Source: Pseudonocardia cypriaca (GTDB lineage: Bacteria > Actinomycetota > Actinomycetes > Mycobacteriales > Pseudonocardiaceae). From it: a stretch of DNA of 64,000 nt. Below, piece by piece: positions 53,582-61,327 of the stretch. The translations under genes and the position numbers were made by a program. Below the pieces are notes generated by a model. That model was given only the letters and a program-made list of their open reading frames with translations. It did not search any database and was not told where the DNA came from. Position 1 is the stretch's first letter, and each line of letters starts with the position of its first letter. The stretch covers positions 3,658,001-3,722,000 of the forward strand of contig NZ_VFPH01000001.1 of NCBI RefSeq assembly GCF_006717045.1, written 5' to 3'.

Positions 53582-55180
53582 GTGGCGCGGACGCTCGCAC
53601 GGCAGTTCCTGGGCTGGCAGCTCGGGATCGTGGGGCTGCTGCTCGCCGCCGTCAGCGCGCTCGCCGTTGTGCAGTCGGACGCCGCGTTCCGGGAGACGCA
53701 GGGGCGGCGGATGCTGTCGGTGGCCGAGGACGTCGCGGCCACGGCGGGGGTGCGGGAGAGCCTCGCGACCCGCAGCTTCGGCCCGCTGCCCGCGCTCGGC
53801 ACCAGCGCGCGCAACCTGTCGGGTGCCGACGAGATCGTGATCGTCGACTCCGACCTCGTGGTGCGCAGCGCCGCCGATCCCGCCGAGGTCGGGGAGCCCT
53901 TCGCGGCGGGCGAGAGCACCGCACCGGCCGGGCGGGCGTGGGTCGGCAACCCCGACGGGCGCACCGTCGTCGCGCACGTGCCGGTGCTCGCCGACGACGG
54001 GCGCGTCGTCGGGCTCGTGGCCGCCCGGGTCGAGGCGCCGCCGCTGCTCACCGGGCTCCTCGCGGCGCCCGCGCCCGCGGTGGCGCTGGTGGGGGCCGCG
54101 GTCGTGCTCGGGGTGGCCGGGTCGCTGCTGCTCGCCCGGCGCGTGCGACGGCAGACCCTCGGGCTGGAGCCCAACGAGATCGTGGAGCTGGTTCAGCGGC
54201 GCGAGGCGATGCTGCTCGGCGTGAAGGAAGGCGTGCTCGGCCTGGACCGCGCCGACCGGATCACGCTGCTCAACGCCGCGGCCCGCGAGCTGCTCGGGAT
54301 CGACTCCGTCGGCACCAGCGTGGACGACCTCGGTCTGGACGACCGGCTGCGGGACGTCCTCACGGGCACGGCGGTCGGGCCCGACCAGGTGGTGCTGCAC
54401 GGCACCCGGGTGCTCGTCCTCAACCGGATGCCGGTGGTGGTCGACGGCGCGCCCGTCGGCGCCGTCGTCACCCTCCGGGACCGCACGGAGCTGGCCGCGC
54501 TGGAGCACCGCCTGGACGCCTCGCGCCACGTCACCGACACGCTGCGCGCGCAGGCGCACGAGTTCACCAACCGCCTGCACACGATCGCCGGGCTCACCGA
54601 GCTCGGCGAGCACGACGAGGTGCGGCGGTTTGTGGCGGGCATCGTCGCGGGGTCGGACCAGTGGCGCCGCGAGGTCACGGCGAGCGTGGGGGACGCCGCG
54701 GTCGCGGCGCTGCTGGTGGCGAAGGCGAGCCTCGCCACCGAGCGCGGGGCCGAGCTGCGGCTCGCGCCCGGCAGCCGGCTCGACGCCGTCGACCCGGAGC
54801 GGGACCCGGCGCTCTCGGCCGATCTGGTCACCGTGCTGGGCAACCTCGTCGACAACGCGCTCGACGCCGCCGGGCCGGGGTGGGTGGAGGTCGGGTTCAC
54901 CACCGAGGACGACCCGGACCACGACACCGTGCGCGTGACGGTCCGCGACTCGGGCCCCGGCGTGGCGTCGGAGCTGGTCGAGGAGGTGTTCCGGCACGGC
55001 TTCAGCACCAAGGCCGCCGAGCACGACACCGGCGGTCGCGGCCTCGGCCTGGCGCTGGCCCGGGAGGTCTGCCTGCGCCGCGGCGGGTCGATCACGCTCC
55101 ACAACGACGGGGACCCCGACAACATCGGCGCCGTCTTCACCGCGTGCCTCCCGCTGGTTCCCGCCCGGGTACGCACGTGA
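53582..55180 (+). CDS. CitA/DcuS-type sensor histidine kinase
   Basis: 532 residues from the GTG at 53582 (GAGAGG nine bases upstream); an ATG at 53549 adds 11 residues but has no ribosome site. Two membrane helices (about residues 8-28 and 150-172) bracket an extracytoplasmic PAS-like sensor. A cytoplasmic PAS (about 190-290) follows, then the H box AHEFTNRLHTIAGLTELGE, N box LGNLVDNALDAAGPG, G1 VRDSGPGVAS and G2 GGRGLGLALARE. Likely senses an extracellular di- or tricarboxylate and controls tctCBA through the response regulator with which it overlaps. Confidence 0.93.
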   Translation: MARTLARQFLGWQLGIVGLLLAAVSALAVVQSDAAFRETQGRRMLSVAEDVAATAGVRESLATRSFGPLPALGTSARNLSGADEIVIVDSDLVVRSAADPAEVGEPFAAGESTAPAGRAWVGNPDGRTVVAHVPVLADDGRVVGLVAARVEAPPLLTGLLAAPAPAVALVGAAVVLGVAGSLLLARRVRRQTLGLEPNEIVELVQRREAMLLGVKEGVLGLDRADRITLLNAAARELLGIDSVGTSVDDLGLDDRLRDVLTGTAVGPDQVVLHGTRVLVLNRMPVVVDGAPVGAVVTLRDRTELAALEHRLDASRHVTDTLRAQAHEFTNRLHTIAGLTELGEHDEVRRFVAGIVAGSDQWRREVTASVGDAAVAALLVAKASLATERGAELRLAPGSRLDAVDPERDPALSADLVTVLGNLVDNALDAAGPGWVEVGFTTEDDPDHDTVRVTVRDSGPGVASELVEEVFRHGFSTKAAEHDTGGRGLGLALAREVCLRRGGSITLHNDGDPDNIGAVFTACLPLVPARVRT

Positions 55181-55848
55181 TGCGGGTGCTCGTCGTCGAC
55201 GACGACTTCATGGTCGCCCGCGTGCACAGCGGCTACGTCGCCCGGATCCCCGGCTGCGAGGTGGTGGGCGTCGCCCACACCGGTGCCGACGCCGTGCGGC
55301 TGGCCGGTGAGCAGCGACCCGACCTCGTGCTGCTCGACGTCTACCTGCCCGACCGGTCCGGGCTCGAGGTGCTGCGCGATCTGCGCACCGGCTCCCCCGA
55401 CGACCCGTTCGTGCTCGTGATCACCGCCGCCGACGACCCCGGCACCGTCACCGCCGCGCTGCACGGCGGCGCCACGCACTACCTCGTGAAGCCGTTCGAC
55501 GCGGCCGTCCTGCGCGAGCAGGTGGAGCGGGTGGCACGGGTGCGCGGGCGGCTCGCGGGTCTCCAGCGAGCCGGGCAGGACGACATCGACAGCGTGTTCG
55601 GCGGCCGCCACGGCGGAACGACGCGGCTGCCCAAGGGCCTCACCGCGCCCACGGCCCGGCTCGTCGAGCAGGTGCTGCGCGGGCACGACGGCGACCTCTC
55701 CGCGGCCGAGTGCGCCGAGCTCACGCAGCTGTCGCGGGTGAGCGCGCGCCGCTACCTGGAGCACTTCGTGGCCACCGGTGCCGCGACCGTGCGCCTGCGC
55801 TACGGCGGCACCGGCCGCCCCGAGCGCCGCTATCGATGGAGCGGCTGA
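55180..55848 (+). CDS. CitB/DcuR-type response regulator
   Basis: 222 residues; ATG overlaps the kinase stop (TGATG). Receiver domain with acidic pocket D7-D9 (LVVDDDF), phosphoacceptor D53 (LLLDVYLPDRS) and K104 (YLVKPFD). The C-terminal region has the helix-turn-helix LSAAECAELTQLSRVSARRY, as in CitB/DctR regulators. Expected target: the divergent tctC promoter, and perhaps the enolase/amidohydrolase genes downstream. Confidence 0.93.
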   Translation: MRVLVVDDDFMVARVHSGYVARIPGCEVVGVAHTGADAVRLAGEQRPDLVLLDVYLPDRSGLEVLRDLRTGSPDDPFVLVITAADDPGTVTAALHGGATHYLVKPFDAAVLREQVERVARVRGRLAGLQRAGQDDIDSVFGGRHGGTTRLPKGLTAPTARLVEQVLRGHDGDLSAAECAELTQLSRVSARRYLEHFVATGAATVRLRYGGTGRPERRYRWSG

Positions 55849-55860
55849 TCGGCATCTGAC

Positions 55861-55894
55861 GTAGCGCTACCTTGTCGCCGGCCTCACGGCCGGC
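55861..55894. promoter_or_regulatory. Palindrome and GC hairpin between response regulator and enolase genes
   Basis: GTAGCGCTAC (55861-55870) is a perfect 10-base palindrome. A hairpin follows, GCCGGCC (55877-55883) with GGCCGGC (55888-55894) over a four-base loop. Together they may be an operator plus a weak terminator or mRNA-stability element that separates the two-component genes from the catabolic genes. Confidence 0.35.
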
Positions 55895-55923
55895 TCGACC
55901 AAGGGCCAACGGAAGGGACCTCC

Positions 55924-57150
55924 ATGCGGATCGCAGGCGCCGACGTCATCGTCACCTGCCCGGGACGCAACTTCGTCACGCTCGAGATCACCACCGACGA
56001 CGGCCTCGTCGGCTACGGCGACGCCACCCTCAACGGCCGCGAGCTCGCGGTCGCGAGCTACCTGCGCGACCACGTCGTCCCGCTGCTCGCCGACCGCGAC
56101 GCGCACCGGATCGAGGACACCTGGCAGTACCTCTACCGCGGCGCCTACTGGCGGCGCGGACCCGTGACGATGGCCGCGATCGCCGCCGTCGACGTGGCGC
56201 TGTGGGACATCAAGGCGCAAGCCGCGGGCATGCCGCTCTACCAGCTGCTCGGCGGGGCGAGCCGCACCGGGATCATGGCGTACGGGCACGCGAGCGGGCG
56301 GGACCTGCCCGAGCTGCTGGACTCGGTCCGGGCCCGCCGGGACGAGGGCTTCCGGTCGATCCGCGTGCAGTCCGGCGTACCCGGGCTGGAGACGATCTAC
56401 GGGATCTCCGCCGCGCCCGACCCCACCGGCGGGCGCGGCTACGAACCGGCCGGCCGGCACCCGCGGCCGGCCGAGGAGACCTGGGACACCCGCGCGTACC
56501 TGCGCCACCTGCCGACGGTCTTCGAGGCGGTGCGCAACGAGTTCGGACCCGAGCTGCCGCTGCTGCACGACGTGCACCACCGGCTCACCCCGATCCAGGC
56601 GGCCACGCTCGGCAAGGCGCTCGAGCCGTACGACCTGTTCTGGATGGAGGACTGCACACCGGCGGAGAACCAGGAGGGTCTGCGGCTGGTCCGCAGGCAC
56701 ACCACCACCCCGCTCGCGATCGGCGAGGTGTTCAACACCGTCTTCGACTACCAGACGCTCATCCGCGAGCAGCTCATCGACTACGTCCGCTCCGCCGTGA
56801 CCCACACCGGCGGGATCACCCCGATGCGCAAGCTCTTCGACTACGCCGCGCTCTACCAGGTGAAGTCGGGGATCCACGGCCCCACCGACATCTCCCCCGT
56901 CGGCATGGCCGCCGGCCTGCACCTCGACCTCGCGATCCACAACTTCGGCATCCAGGAGTTCATGCCGCACACCGCCGAGACCTACGAGGTGTTCCGCCGC
57001 TCCTACACGTTCTCCGACGGCTACGTGCACCCCGGCGAGACCCCGGGCATCGGCGTCACGGTGGACAAGGAGGCCGCGGCGAAGTTCGAGTACCGCCCGG
57101 CGTACCTGCCGGTGAACCGGCTGACGGACGGCACGGTCCACGACTGGTGA
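55924..57150 (+). CDS. Enolase-superfamily dehydratase, mannonate dehydratase-like (ManD/RspA)
   Basis: 408 residues, behind GGAAGGGACC. The N-terminal capping domain is residues 1-115 (TLEITTDDGLVGYGDATLNG). Barrel residues include LLHDVHHRLTPIQA (first metal Asp and the His of the D-x-H motif), WMEDCTPAENQEGL (second Glu), LAIGEVFNTVFD (third Glu) and SGIHGPTDISPVG (catalytic His). The 40-residue insert rich in Gly and Pro around residues 155-185 is characteristic of ManD. Many ManD proteins have low activity on mannonate or gluconate, so the true acid sugar is uncertain. Overlaps the following amidohydrolase gene. Confidence 0.88.
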   Translation: MRIAGADVIVTCPGRNFVTLEITTDDGLVGYGDATLNGRELAVASYLRDHVVPLLADRDAHRIEDTWQYLYRGAYWRRGPVTMAAIAAVDVALWDIKAQAAGMPLYQLLGGASRTGIMAYGHASGRDLPELLDSVRARRDEGFRSIRVQSGVPGLETIYGISAAPDPTGGRGYEPAGRHPRPAEETWDTRAYLRHLPTVFEAVRNEFGPELPLLHDVHHRLTPIQAATLGKALEPYDLFWMEDCTPAENQEGLRLVRRHTTTPLAIGEVFNTVFDYQTLIREQLIDYVRSAVTHTGGITPMRKLFDYAALYQVKSGIHGPTDISPVGMAAGLHLDLAIHNFGIQEFMPHTAETYEVFRRSYTFSDGYVHPGETPGIGVTVDKEAAAKFEYRPAYLPVNRLTDGTVHDW

Positions 57151-58355
57151 ACGCATCGCTGCTGCTCCGCAACGCCCGGCTGCTCGACCCCGCCGACGGC
57201 GGGTACGTCGAGGGCGACATCCGCTGCGCCGATGGCCGGATCGTCGAGATCGGCACCGGCCTCACCGCGCCCGACGTGCGAACCGAGGACGTGCGGGGTG
57301 CCGTGGTGCTGCCGGGTCTGATCGACGCCCACGTCCACGTCACCGCCCTCACCGCGGACCTGAGCTCGCTCCCGTCGCTCGCCCCTTCCTACGTCGCCGC
57401 CCACAGCGCCCGGATCATGGGGCAGATGCTCGACCGCGGGTTCACCACGGTCCGCGACGCCGCAGGCGCCGACCACGGGCTCGCCGACGCGCAGGCCGAA
57501 GGCCTGGTCCGCGGGCCCCGCCTGCTGTTCTGCGGGCGGGCGCTCAGCCAGACCGGCGGGCACGGCGACGGCCGCTCCCGCGGCTCCAACCGCCACGACG
57601 ACCACCCGTGCTGCGCGGGCCTCGGCCGGATCGCCGACGGGGTGGACGCCGTGCGCACCGCCGCCCGCGACGAGCTGCGCAAGGGCGCCCACCACATCAA
57701 GGTGATGGCCTCCGGCGGCGTCGCGTCGCCGACCGATCGCATCGACTCCACCCAGTACTCGGTCGAGGAGCTGCGCGCGATCGTCGAGGAGGCGGAGGCC
57801 GCGAACCGGTACGTCGCCGCGCACGCCTACACCGCACGCGCCGTGAACCGCGCCCTGGAGGTGGGGATCCGCTCCATCGAACACGGCAACCTCCTCGACG
57901 ACCGCAGCGTCGAGCTGTTCCGCGAGCGCAACGCCTTCCTCGTGCCGACGCTGGTGACGTACTGGGCCCTCAAGGCGGAGGGTCGCGAGTTCGGGCTCCC
58001 CGAGCCGAGCTGGCGCAAGGTCGACGAGGTGCTCGGCGCCGGCCTGGCAGCGCTGGAACGGGCCGCGCGCGGCGGCGTCGAGCTGGTCTACGGCACCGAT
58101 CTGCTCGGCGGCATGCACCGCCACCAGAAGCACGAGTTCCGGCTCCGCGCCGAGGTGCAGCAGCCGCTCGACGTCATCCGGTCCGCCACCTCGGTCGCGG
58201 CCGAGCTGGTGAACATGCCCGGCGAGATCGGCACGCTGCGCCCCGGCGCGCACGCCGACCTCCTCGTGCTCGACGGCGACCCACTCGCCGACATCGGCGT
58301 GCTGGTCGAGCCGGAGCACCTGCGGCACGTCGTGCAGGGCGGTGCGATCGTCTAG
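57147..58355 (+). CDS. Amidohydrolase (imidazolonepropionase/prolidase-like)
   Basis: 402 residues; GTG overlaps the dehydratase stop (GTGA). VVLPGLIDAHVHVTALTADL has the H-x-H, HHIKVMASGGVASPTDRIDS the carbamylated lysine region, AAHAYTARAVNRALEVGIRSIEHG the two metal histidines, and VYGTDLLGGMHRHQ the last Asp. The style is the Sgx9260/Xaa-Arg prolidase-like group of secreted and cytoplasmic amidohydrolases. No signal peptide. Co-translated with a sugar-acid dehydratase and near the carboxylate uptake genes; a hydrolase of an N-acyl or lactam-linked carboxylate is a guess. Its stop overlaps that of the convergent MerR gene at TCTAGA. Confidence 0.85.
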   Translation: MNASLLLRNARLLDPADGGYVEGDIRCADGRIVEIGTGLTAPDVRTEDVRGAVVLPGLIDAHVHVTALTADLSSLPSLAPSYVAAHSARIMGQMLDRGFTTVRDAAGADHGLADAQAEGLVRGPRLLFCGRALSQTGGHGDGRSRGSNRHDDHPCCAGLGRIADGVDAVRTAARDELRKGAHHIKVMASGGVASPTDRIDSTQYSVEELRAIVEEAEAANRYVAAHAYTARAVNRALEVGIRSIEHGNLLDDRSVELFRERNAFLVPTLVTYWALKAEGREFGLPEPSWRKVDEVLGAGLAALERAARGGVELVYGTDLLGGMHRHQKHEFRLRAEVQQPLDVIRSATSVAAELVNMPGEIGTLRPGAHADLLVLDGDPLADIGVLVEPEHLRHVVQGGAIV

Positions 58356-58735
58356 AGGTCCTCGCCCCCGCCGCGGCAGCGTCGGCCCGTACGCCAGTTC
58401 GCCGCGGCGTTGGTGATGACGGCGTCGAGCCGATCTCTGGCGCTCGTCAGATCGCCGATCTGCTCGTCCATACGATCCCGTTCGGCAGAAAGTCCGGAGA
58501 GCAGATCCGGCGTGGCTCGGCCGTTCACGACGCGCGGCAGCAATTCCCGGATCACCTTGCTCGACAGCCCGGCCGCGTACAACTGCTGGATCAGTCGGAC
58601 ACGGTCGACCGCGCTCTCGGAATAGTGTCGCTGGCCGCGCGGGCTCCGCTCAGAGGCGAGCAGGTTCTGTTGCTCGTAGTACCGCAGCGACCGAACACTG
58701 ACACCTGTCCTGGCCGCGAGGTCGCCAATACGCAT
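58352..58735 (-). CDS. MerR-family transcription regulator
   Basis: 127 residues. The winged helix-turn-helix opens the protein: MRIGDLAARTGVSVRSLRYY, EQQNLLASERSPRGQRHYSE, with the coiled-coil helix (ERDRMDEQIGDLTSARDRLD) behind. No cysteine metal site in the effector region except the C-terminal CRGG, so a small-molecule sensor rather than a metal sensor. Start ATG 58735 preceded by GGGGAG. Divergent from a hydrolase gene with a palindrome between, the usual layout for a MerR activator and its single target. Confidence 0.9.
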   Translation of the reverse strand: MRIGDLAARTGVSVRSLRYYEQQNLLASERSPRGQRHYSESAVDRVRLIQQLYAAGLSSKVIRELLPRVVNGRATPDLLSGLSAERDRMDEQIGDLTSARDRLDAVITNAAANWRTGRRCRGGGEDL

Positions 58736-58773
58736 CATTCTCCCCGATGTGACCCGGGCCACGCTTCTCGCCT

Positions 58774-58789
58774 CTGACGCCAGCGTCAG
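58774..58789. promoter_or_regulatory. Probable MerR operator
   Basis: CTGACGCCAGCGTCAG, arms of seven bases about a two-base centre, lies between the MerR gene and the hydrolase gene. MerR proteins bind such a dyad in a long promoter spacer. TTCTAGCG just to its right could be part of the hydrolase -10 region. Confidence 0.6.
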
Positions 58790-58827
58790 GTTCTAGCGTA
58801 CCTCCCGGCTGAAAAGGGAGATCTTCG

Positions 58828-59775
58828 ATGACCGAAACAGAAACGGCGACCACCGGCGTGGCCATCGGTGCACCCGCTCCGATCGTCGCGTTGAAGCCGG
58901 TGGCACTGTCGGCGCCGGGCCGCGGCGAGGACCTGCGCGTCCGCATCTCCGCGCCCGTGACCGGGCGTGACCTGCCCATCATCGTCTTCTCACACGGGTA
59001 CGGCTCGTCATTGGACGGCTATGGCCCGTTGGTCGACTTCTGGGCAGCTCACGGCTTCGCGGTCATCCAACCCACCCATCTCGACTCGCGGACGGTGGGC
59101 CTCCCCCCGGACGATCCCCGCACACCGCGGATCTGGCGTTCCCGGGTAGAGGACGTGAAGCACATCCTCGATCAGCTCGAGCTCCTGGAGGCCGCCGTTC
59201 CGGGCCTCAGCGGGCGCCTTGACCGCAGCCGGATCGCCGCAGCCGGACACTCCTTCGGCGGCCAGACCGCCGGCATTCTGCTGGGCCTGCGGATCCTCGA
59301 TCCGGAGAGCAACAGGAGCGACAACCTCTCCGACCCGCGGATCAAGGCCGGCGTGCTCCTCGCCACGGCCGGACGGGGCGGAGCCGACCTGACACCGTAC
59401 GCAGCCGAGAACTTCCCGTGGCTGAGGAACCCGAGCTTCGCGCACATGGCCACACCGGCGCTGGTGGTCGTGGGGGATCAGGACGACCTCCCGCTGACCG
59501 TTCGAGGGCCCGCCTGGACGACCGACGCCTACGTCCTGAGCCCCGGCAGCAAGAGTCTGCTCACCCTGTTCGGGGCGGAACACTCGCTCGGCGGGATCAG
59601 TGGCTACGAGGCCAAGGAGACCACCGACGAGAATCCGCGACGAGTGGCCCTGATCCAGCAGATCACCTGGGCCTACCTCCGCCACGCGCTCGACATCGAG
59701 GATGCCGGCTGGACGCTGGCACAGAAGACCTTGTCGGAGAGCGCTGATCCACTGGGGCGGATCGAGTCCAAGTGA
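58828..59775 (+). CDS. Alpha/beta hydrolase (dienelactone/chlorophyllase-like)
   Basis: 315 residues behind GGGAGA. The substrate-side loop LPIIVFSHGYGSSLDGYGPL and the nucleophile elbow AAAGHSFGGQTAGILLG (Ser about residue 140) mark the platelet-activating-factor acetylhydrolase/chlorophyllase branch. LVVVGDQDDLPLTV gives the acid and FGAEHSLGGISGYE the histidine. No signal peptide. It is the presumed target of the divergent MerR regulator. Substrate unknown. Confidence 0.85.
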   Translation: MTETETATTGVAIGAPAPIVALKPVALSAPGRGEDLRVRISAPVTGRDLPIIVFSHGYGSSLDGYGPLVDFWAAHGFAVIQPTHLDSRTVGLPPDDPRTPRIWRSRVEDVKHILDQLELLEAAVPGLSGRLDRSRIAAAGHSFGGQTAGILLGLRILDPESNRSDNLSDPRIKAGVLLATAGRGGADLTPYAAENFPWLRNPSFAHMATPALVVVGDQDDLPLTVRGPAWTTDAYVLSPGSKSLLTLFGAEHSLGGISGYEAKETTDENPRRVALIQQITWAYLRHALDIEDAGWTLAQKTLSESADPLGRIESK

Positions 59776-59800
59776 AGCATCAGGAGGCATGTGCGATGGT

Positions 59801-60658
59801 TCAGCGGGCGGCACCCACCTCGGCCGGGACACCGACGTCCGCACGGATCGGGCGCGCCCGGCCGGTGCCGGGCCGGGCGTGGGTGGCGTACAGCGTGAGC
59901 CCGACGAACGTGAGCCCGCCGACGAGGTTGCCGACCACCGTGGGGAGCTCGTTCCACACGAGGTAGTCGAGGATCGAGAAGTCGCCGCCGAGCATGAGGC
60001 CGGACGGGAACAGGAACATGTTGACGACCGAGTGCTCGAAGCCCATGTAGAAGAACACCAGGATCGGCATCCACATCCCGATCACCTTGCCGGACACGGA
60101 CGTCGAGATCATCGCGGCGACCACACCCGTGGAGACCATCCAGTTGCACAGGACACCGCGGAGGAAGAGCGTCAACATCCCGGCGGCCCCGTGGTCGGCG
60201 TAACCCACCGTCCGAGAAGCGCCGATCTCGCCGAGCCGCTGGCCGACCTGGTCCGGGTCCACGCTGAACGCGAACGTCAGGATCACGGCCATCATGAGCG
60301 CCACCGTGAGCGCGCCCGCGAGGTTGCCGGCGAACACGAGGCCCCAGTTGCGCAGGACGCCCTTGAGCGTGACCCCGGGCCGCTTGTCGATCCAGGCGAG
60401 CGGCACCAGCGTGAAGACGCCCGTCAGGAGGTCGAAGCCCAGCAGGTACAGCATGCAGAACCCGACCGGGAACAGCAGCGCCCCGACGAGCGCCGAGCCG
60501 GTCTGCACGGCGACCGTCACCGCGAACGCCGCGGACAGGGACAGGATGGCGCCCGCCATGTACGCCCTGATCACGGTGTCGCGCGTGGACATGAAGACCT
60601 TGGACTCGCCGGCGTCGATCATCTTGACGACGAACTCCGACGGGTTCAGGTAGGACAT
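59801..60658 (-). CDS. Formate/nitrite transporter-family channel (FocA/NirC-like)
   Basis: 285 residues, six membrane helices. The family signature regions are LFPVGFCMLYLLGFDLLTG (helix 2 break) and LRGVLCNWMVSTGVVAAMIS, followed by MWMPILVFFYMGFEHSVVNM with the central gating histidine. The N-terminal NPSEFVVKMIDAGESK is the cytoplasmic gate helix. The channel passes formate, nitrite or hydrosulfide as the protonated acid. No formate or nitrite enzyme gene is adjacent. Convergent with the hydrolase gene, 25 bases apart. Confidence 0.93.
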   Translation of the reverse strand: MSYLNPSEFVVKMIDAGESKVFMSTRDTVIRAYMAGAILSLSAAFAVTVAVQTGSALVGALLFPVGFCMLYLLGFDLLTGVFTLVPLAWIDKRPGVTLKGVLRNWGLVFAGNLAGALTVALMMAVILTFAFSVDPDQVGQRLGEIGASRTVGYADHGAAGMLTLFLRGVLCNWMVSTGVVAAMISTSVSGKVIGMWMPILVFFYMGFEHSVVNMFLFPSGLMLGGDFSILDYLVWNELPTVVGNLVGGLTFVGLTLYATHARPGTGRARPIRADVGVPAEVGAAR

Positions 60659-60812
60659 ATCGGCACTCCTGGGGATGTTCGCGGCAGGCCGGTTCGAGTG
60701 TTGGAAGCGGCTGTTTCCCCCGGGTTACGCCCACACGATCATCGCGTCACGCCCCGCTCACGCCCCACGTCACCGTCCGGTCAGCTGGGCGTATCGCGCG
60801 CGTAACACGAGC

Positions 60813-61232
60813 TCAGCAGCTCTCCTCGACCTTCACGGTCCCGAAGTCGATGCGGCTGTCCGCCGTGATCGTGGCTCCCGGCGGGATGTTCTGCGTGCAC
60901 ACCTTCCAGTTGCGGTCGTTGATCTGCATCCGGTTCGCGCCCGTCGCGTCGTGCGACGCGGTGACCGCGATCCGGAAGCCCGTCAGCTCCTGGATCGCGT
61001 CCTGCGCATCCTGGAGCCCCGAGCCGACCAGGTTCGGCATCGTCCAGCGGGCTGCGGTCTCCACGACGGACGGCACGACGGTCGGCGGGTAGGTGATCGT
61101 CTCCGGGCTAGGAGGCGGGACGGCGACAGTCTCGGTGGCCGGCGGCGGTGCGGGCGGCGGTGCGGGCGGCGGCGTGCCGCACGCGGTGAGCGCAGCAGCG
61201 ACGGCGACTGCCGCGGATAGAGCGTGACGCAC
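60813..61232 (-). CDS. Small PASTA-domain lipoprotein
   Basis: 139 residues from a GTG. The signal AVAVAAALTACG carries a lipobox, followed by a 40-residue proline-rich linker (PPPAPPPAPPP). One PASTA-like domain fills the rest: WTMPNLVGSGLQDAQDAIQE and CTQNIPPGATITADSRIDFG. PASTA units in mycobacterial and streptomycete proteins bind cell-wall fragments; small ones with two cysteines (C109 region and the terminal C) may form a disulfide. Function unknown, exported. Confidence 0.85.
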   Translation of the reverse strand: MRHALSAAVAVAAALTACGTPPPAPPPAPPPATETVAVPPPSPETITYPPTVVPSVVETAARWTMPNLVGSGLQDAQDAIQELTGFRIAVTASHDATGANRMQINDRNWKVCTQNIPPGATITADSRIDFGTVKVEESC

Positions 61233-61300
61233 GGGGAGCTCCTGTCGGGTCGGCGATCGTGTGCTCGCTGGTCGTGATCACCGTGTTACCGCTCGTGCAT

Positions 61301-61318
61301 CGCGTTCCGCGGAACGCG
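61301..61318. repeat. 18-bp palindrome, downstream copy flanking the HNH gene
   Basis: CGCGTTCCGCGGAACGCG is a perfect palindrome, identical to 62812-62829, and lies ten bases beyond the HNH gene's stop. Both copies are followed by GCG. Confidence 0.85.
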
Positions 61319-61327
61319 GCGCGGGGT

